NCBI RefSeq assembly: GCF_001571285.1
Contig: NZ_BCTM01000001.1
Location: 62,001-126,000, forward strand
Reading direction: 5' to 3'
Source: Kluyvera cryocrescens NBRC 102467
GTDB lineage: Bacteria > Pseudomonadota > Gammaproteobacteria > Enterobacterales > Enterobacteriaceae
DNA length: 64,000 nucleotides
Part shown: positions 60,168-64,000 of the stretch, piece by piece
Numbering within the stretch: the stretch's first letter is position 1
How the letters are laid out: each line of letters begins with the position of its first letter
Notes under the pieces: generated by a model
The model's input: the letters and a program-made list of their open reading frames with translations, nothing else
Databases searched by the model: none
Told to the model about the DNA's origin: nothing
Made by a program: the position numbers and the translations under genes

Positions 60168-60188
60168 TGAAGCAAGAGGATCACAAAC

Positions 60189-60632
60189 ATGGCGCAGCAT
60201 GGTGCATTAGCAACGCTTAAAGAACTGGCAGAGACCGATGTCGACAACGCCGCCCTGGTATTGGGCGAAATGCGACGCGGCTGCCAGCAGGCGGAAGAAC
60301 AACTGAAAATGTTGATGGACTACCAGCTTGAATACCAGAACAACCTGAACAACGACATGAGTCAGGGGATAGCCAGCCTTCGCTGGCAAAACTATCAGCA
60401 GTTTATACAGACGCTTGAGAAAGCCATTGACCAACACCGCCAGCAGTTAATCCAGTGGAATAACAAGGTGGAACAGGCGTTGACTTTCTGGCGAGAGAAA
60501 AAACAGCGTTTGCAGGCATGGCAAACGCTACAAGATAGGCAGGCCTCCGCAGAGCTGTTGGCGGAAAACCGCCTTGACCAGAAGAAGATGGATGAGTTTG
60601 CCCAACGCGCTACCTTGAGGAAACCTGAATGA
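60189..60632 (+). CDS. fliJ: FliJ, flagellar export chaperone
   Basis: A 147-residue coiled coil resembling the F1 gamma subunit. It sits in the FliI ring, contacts FlhA and escorts export chaperones. [21 protein letters not shown] is followed by long heptad-rich helices. It ends overlapping fliK by four bases. Confidence 0.96.
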   Translation: MAQHGALATLKELAETDVDNAALVLGEMRRGCQQAEEQLKMLMDYQLEYQNNLNNDMSQGIASLRWQNYQQFIQTLEKAIDQHRQQLIQWNNKVEQALTFWREKKQRLQAWQTLQDRQASAELLAENRLDQKKMDEFAQRATLRKPE

Positions 60633-61822
60633 TCACTCTGCCTAACCTTGCCGTCAGCGATGCCAACCTGACTGGCGCTGAAACTGCGGCAAAAACCACA
60701 GGGAGCCCTGAGGATTTTCTGGCGCTGCTGGCGGGCGCGCTCACCCAGCTTCCCGGTACGGGCGGTGAGAAAATCGCGCAGCTAGCGAATGAAGAGGTCG
60801 ATACCACCCACTCTCTCAAAACGCCTGCCCAGTCACTCACCCAGTGGTTGATGCAGCAGGATGCCGCCAGCACCACCAGCGATGTGGATCTGACGACGGC
60901 CGGGGATGCGCAAACGCTACTCAGCTCATTGGCTGCCCATTTAAAAGGCGAACTGAAGGCCGGCAAAGAGAGTGCAAAAGCCAGCGACAGCGATGACAAA
61001 ACGGCGGAGAGTAAACTCAGTGATGACGAGCTGAAAAGCCTCAACGCCTTAATGGCTATGCTGCCAGTGACGCCGCAAATTCAACCGGCCACCAGCACGG
61101 CCGTACCAACGCAGGCCAGTGACGCGCTCAATACGTTGACCGCATCGCTGGGCCGCAGCGGTGGTAAGGCAGAAGGCTTTGTCGATGTGAAAGGGACACC
61201 GGCCTCGCAGGTGCAGACTGATGCCCGCGCCCTGCCCGCAGATTCCGCGTTTGTGATCCCAGCGCAAAAGGCAGAAGCCGAAAGCGCGCCCAGTCCGGCC
61301 GCGCCAACCTCTACGCTGACTCCGGTGACCGCACAAACCGTCACCCCTGCCGCCGCCTCAGCGGCAGCCGCCACGGCGAATATTCATGCGCAGTTGGGAA
61401 CGCCAGACTGGCAGCAAAACGTCAGCCAGCACATCACCCTGTTCACCCGTCAGGGCCAGCAGACCGCCGAACTGCGTCTGCATCCTGAGTCACTGGGCCA
61501 GGTGCATATCACGCTCAAGGTGGAAGATAACCTTGCGCAAATTCAGATGGCCTCACCACACAGCCACGTGCGGGCCGCGCTGGAAGCCGCATTGCCGGTG
61601 TTACGCAGCCAGCTTGAGGATAACGGTATTCAGCTGGGGCAAAGCAACATCAGCAGCGATGGTTTTGCCGGACAGCAGCAGCAATCCTCATCGCAGCACG
61701 CTTTCGCCTCACGGGGGGAGTCGGGGGCGGCTGACGGCCAGGATGAAGGCGATGTTTTAGCCGTTCCTGCCGCTCTGCAATCGGCGGCTCGCGGCGACAA
61801 CGCAGTAGACATCTTTGCTTAA
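60629..61822 (+). CDS. fliK: FliK, hook-length control protein
   Basis: A 397-residue exported molecular ruler. The N-terminal and central parts are low-complexity, rich in Ala/Thr/Ser/Pro. The C-terminal switch domain (~260-370) carries the conserved [20 protein letters not shown] and [20 protein letters not shown]. The central part is poorly conserved, as usual. Confidence 0.96.
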   Translation: MITLPNLAVSDANLTGAETAAKTTGSPEDFLALLAGALTQLPGTGGEKIAQLANEEVDTTHSLKTPAQSLTQWLMQQDAASTTSDVDLTTAGDAQTLLSSLAAHLKGELKAGKESAKASDSDDKTAESKLSDDELKSLNALMAMLPVTPQIQPATSTAVPTQASDALNTLTASLGRSGGKAEGFVDVKGTPASQVQTDARALPADSAFVIPAQKAEAESAPSPAAPTSTLTPVTAQTVTPAAASAAAATANIHAQLGTPDWQQNVSQHITLFTRQGQQTAELRLHPESLGQVHITLKVEDNLAQIQMASPHSHVRAALEAALPVLRSQLEDNGIQLGQSNISSDGFAGQQQQSSSQHAFASRGESGAADGQDEGDVLAVPAALQSAARGDNAVDIFA

Positions 61823-61836
61823 ACGCCCGAGGTAAC

Positions 61837-61889
61837 ATGATTATTCCCGTCTTTTCCACGCTTTGACCCGCGCGGGAGGCGGGATAATC
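61837..61889 (+). promoter_or_regulatory. Hairpin and mini-ORF between fliK and fliL
   Basis: GATTATTCCCG (61839-61849) pairs with CGGGATAATC (61880-61889) with one bulged base. Within it a nine-codon frame (61837-61866, MIIPVFSTL) begins with ATG after a GAGG ribosome site. It could be an attenuator, a processing site or chance. Confidence 0.4.
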
Positions 61890-61925
61890 ATCTGATAAGC
61901 AGTACTAAAAGGAAGACCGTTTCAG

Positions 61926-62393
61926 ATGACTGACACCACTATCACCAAAAAGAGCAAACGCTCTATCTGGATACCGCTACTGGTGCTGGTAACGCTCGCA
62001 GCCTGCGCCACCGCAGGCTACAGCTACTGGCGCTTTGAGAATAAGACCGCGGAAGCCGCGCCGAAAGAAGCACCACCGCCTGCCGCACCGGTCTTTTTCC
62101 CGCTGGATACCTTTACGGTTAACCTGGGCGATGCCGATCGCGTGCTGTATGTGGGTGTGACGCTGCGAATGAAGGGTGAAGCTGACCGTGCGCGCTTGAA
62201 CGACTATCTGCCGGAAGTGCGTAGCCGCATGCTTCTGCTGCTGTCGCGTCAGGATGCCACCAAACTCGCCACCGATGAGGGTAAAAAACAGCTCGCCGCC
62301 GATATCAAAGCGACCCTGAGCGCGCCGCTTATCGCCGGACAGCCTAAACAGGATATTACCGACGTCCTGTACACCGCTTTTATTCTGCGATAG
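61926..62393 (+). CDS. fliL: FliL, stator-associated basal-body protein
   Basis: 155 residues with one TM helix (~15-37) and a periplasmic stomatin-like domain ([42 protein letters not shown]). Forms rings around MotAB stators and increases swarming torque. First gene of fliLMNO(PQR). The start follows GACCGTTTCAG, a weak ribosome site. Confidence 0.96.
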   Translation: MTDTTITKKSKRSIWIPLLVLVTLAACATAGYSYWRFENKTAEAAPKEAPPPAAPVFFPLDTFTVNLGDADRVLYVGVTLRMKGEADRARLNDYLPEVRSRMLLLLSRQDATKLATDEGKKQLAADIKATLSAPLIAGQPKQDITDVLYTAFILR

Positions 62394-62397
62394 CGCT

Positions 62398-63402
62398 ATG
62401 GGCGACAGTATTCTTTCTCAGGCCGAAATTGATGCGCTGCTCAATGGAGACAGCGACAATGCCAGCGAGCCTCTGGCGCGTGCAGCGGGCGAAGATGATA
62501 TTCGCCCCTACGACCCCAATACCCAGCGTCGCGTCGTTCGTGAGCGTTTGCAGGCGCTGGAGATCATTAACGAGCGTTTTGCGCGCCACTTCCGTATGGG
62601 GCTGTTTAACCTGCTGCGCCGTAGCCCGGACATTACCGTAGGGGCGATTCGCATTCAGCCGTACCACGAGTTTGCCCGTAACCTGCCGGTGCCGACCAAC
62701 CTCAACCTGATTCATTTAAAACCGCTGCGCGGGACCGGTCTGGTAGTCTTTTCACCCAGTCTGGTGTTTATCGCCGTCGATAACCTGTTCGGCGGTGATG
62801 GTCGTTTCCCAACGAAAGTGGAAGGCCGCGAATTCACCCACACCGAACAGCGCGTCATCAACCGTATGCTGAAGCTGGCGCTGGAAGGCTATAGCGACGC
62901 ATGGAAAGCGATTAACCCGCTGGAAGTGGAGTACGTGCGTTCAGAGATGCAGGTGAAATTCACCAATATCACCACCTCGCCGAATGACATCGTGGTCAAC
63001 ACACCGTTCCACGTGGAAATCGGCAACCTGACCGGCGAGTTCAATATCTGCCTGCCGTTCAGCATGATTGAACCGCTGCGTGAGCTTCTGGTGAATCCAC
63101 CGTTGGAAAACTCGCGTCATGAAGATCAGAACTGGCGCGAAAACCTGGTCCGTCAGGTCCAGCACTCTGAGCTGGAACTGGTGGCGAACTTCGCCGATAT
63201 CTCTTTACGGTTATCACAAATACTCAAACTAAAACCCGGCGACGTCCTGCCGATTGACAAGCCCGATCGCATTATTGCCCACGTTGACGGCGTGCCCGTA
63301 CTCACCAGCCAGTACGGTACCGTTAACGGTCAGTATGCGCTGCGCGTAGAACATTTGATCAACCCGATTTTGAATTCGCTGAACGAGGAACAGCCCAAAT
63401 GA
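62398..63402 (+). CDS. fliM: FliM, motor switch protein
   Basis: 334 residues. The N-terminal CheY-P binding peptide SILSQAEIDALL is exact. The middle domain (GGDGRFPTKVEGREFTHTE) and the C-terminal SpoA domain (LRLSQILKLKPGDVLPI) are intact. Overlaps fliN by four bases. Confidence 0.98.
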   Translation: MGDSILSQAEIDALLNGDSDNASEPLARAAGEDDIRPYDPNTQRRVVRERLQALEIINERFARHFRMGLFNLLRRSPDITVGAIRIQPYHEFARNLPVPTNLNLIHLKPLRGTGLVVFSPSLVFIAVDNLFGGDGRFPTKVEGREFTHTEQRVINRMLKLALEGYSDAWKAINPLEVEYVRSEMQVKFTNITTSPNDIVVNTPFHVEIGNLTGEFNICLPFSMIEPLRELLVNPPLENSRHEDQNWRENLVRQVQHSELELVANFADISLRLSQILKLKPGDVLPIDKPDRIIAHVDGVPVLTSQYGTVNGQYALRVEHLINPILNSLNEEQPK

Positions 63403-63812
63403 GTGATATGAATACTCCACCCGATGACAACAGCGGATCCGTGGACGATCTGTGGGCTGAAGCGCTAAACGAGCAACAATCTACCAGCGGGAAAAGCGCC
63501 GCCGACGCGGTGTTCCAGCAGCTTGGCGGTGGCGATGTCAGCGGTACGCTACAGGATATCGATCTGATTATGGATATCCCGGTCAAGCTGACCGTGGAGC
63601 TGGGCCGCACCCGAATGACCATCAAAGAGCTGCTGCGCCTGACCCAGGGTTCAGTTGTGGCGCTGGACGGTCTGGCGGGTGAACCGCTGGATATTCTGAT
63701 TAACGGTTATTTGATTGCCCAGGGTGAAGTGGTGGTGGTCGCCGATAAATACGGCGTGCGTATCACCGATATCATTACCCCATCAGAACGTATGCGCCGT
63801 CTGAGCCGTTAA
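63399..63812 (+). CDS. fliN: FliN, motor switch / C-ring protein
   Basis: 137 residues. A variable acidic N-terminus precedes the SpoA domain (DIDLIMDIPVKLTVELGRT; VALDGLAGEPLDILINGYL; GVRITDIITPSERMRRL). Forms the base of the C-ring and docks FliH. Overlaps fliM by four bases; fliO starts one base after its stop. Confidence 0.98.
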   Translation: MSDMNTPPDDNSGSVDDLWAEALNEQQSTSGKSAADAVFQQLGGGDVSGTLQDIDLIMDIPVKLTVELGRTRMTIKELLRLTQGSVVALDGLAGEPLDILINGYLIAQGEVVVVADKYGVRITDIITPSERMRRLSR

Positions 63813-63813
63813 T

Positions 63814-64000
63814 ATGAAATCCCAGCCCGGCACGACTCATCCAATAAGCAGCACGGCAACCGCGCACACCAGTGAATCGGTGGCCGTGACGCATGCCAAC
63901 GAACCCATGACGTCGCCGTTAATTCAGGTTAGCGGTGCGCTGCTGGGCATTATTGTGCTGATCCTTGCCGCCGCATGGGTGGTTAAACGCGTGATGCCGG
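63814..64000 (+). CDS. fliO: FliO, flagellar export apparatus assembly protein (3' part outside window)
   Basis: The first 62 residues are seen. A variable polar N-terminus (~38 residues, rich in Thr/Ser/His/Ala) is followed by LIQVSGALLGIIVLILAAAW, the single TM helix, as in E. coli FliO. It assists assembly of FliP. The frame is open at the window edge. Confidence 0.93.
   Translation, partial: MKSQPGTTHPISSTATAHTSESVAVTHANEPMTSPLIQVSGALLGIIVLILAAAWVVKRVMP

Overview
The window is a chromosomal segment of an enteric bacterium of the family Enterobacteriaceae. Almost every backbone protein reads as a close homologue of its Escherichia coli/Salmonella counterpart, and gene order largely follows the E. 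coli cheZ-to-fliO stretch. Several insertions and losses set it apart from E. coli K-12. They suggest a relative of Enterobacter, Kosakonia or Citrobacter, but the genus cannot be fixed from sequence reading alone. No prophage, insertion sequence, integrase or CRISPR array was seen.

Layout. (1) 1-830: 3' end of a fimbrial tip-adhesin gene, convergent with cheZ where E. coli would have flhBAE. (2) 836-7194: cheZ-cheY-cheB-cheR-tap-tar on the minus strand, behind a perfect sigma28 promoter. (3) 7410-8756: a DAACS-family symporter gene inserted between tar and cheW. (4) 8947-14692: cheW-cheA-motB-motA and the master regulator operon flhDC. A sigma28 promoter inside flhC plus the flhDC terminator define a MotR-type small RNA, and the flhD leader keeps the CRP site and RcsAB box. 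(5) 15197-20156: uspC, the arabinose transporter araFGH and a DJ-1/PfpI protein; otsBA is missing. (6) 20785-29386: two ferritins (ftnB, ftnA), yecJ, the small-protein/sRNA gene azuC, a DHA2 efflux pump, an RpiB/LacAB-like isomerase, a membrane HD-GYP cyclic-di-GMP phosphodiesterase, a YecR-like lipoprotein, yecH and tyrP. (7) 30055-39946: accessory genes around yecA, namely glutamate dehydrogenase, tam, a livKHMGF-type amino-acid importer with a candidate sigma54 promoter, and a beta-lactamase-fold lipoprotein. (8) 40199-45206: tRNA operon glyW-cysT-leuZ, pgsA, uvrC, uvrY, yecF, sdiA. (9) 45525-50293: cystine/D-cysteine genes tcyN, tcyL, dcyD, tcyJ, then fliZ and fliA. (10) 50363-64000: fliC, fliDST, yedD, fliE, fliFGHIJK and fliLMNO (fliO cut by the window edge); amyA and yedEF are missing.

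How it works together. FlhDC turns on the hook-basal-body genes and fliA. Sigma28 (FliA) then drives the late genes for filament (fliC, fliDST), motor (motAB) and chemotaxis (tar/tap/che). Four good or perfect sigma28 promoters can be read directly, plus a weaker fliC one. Iron storage, cystine uptake and amino-acid transport sit among the motility genes as in other enterics. The least expected items are the HD-GYP phosphodiesterase, the symporter inside the chemotaxis locus, and the amino-acid/nitrogen cluster around yecA.
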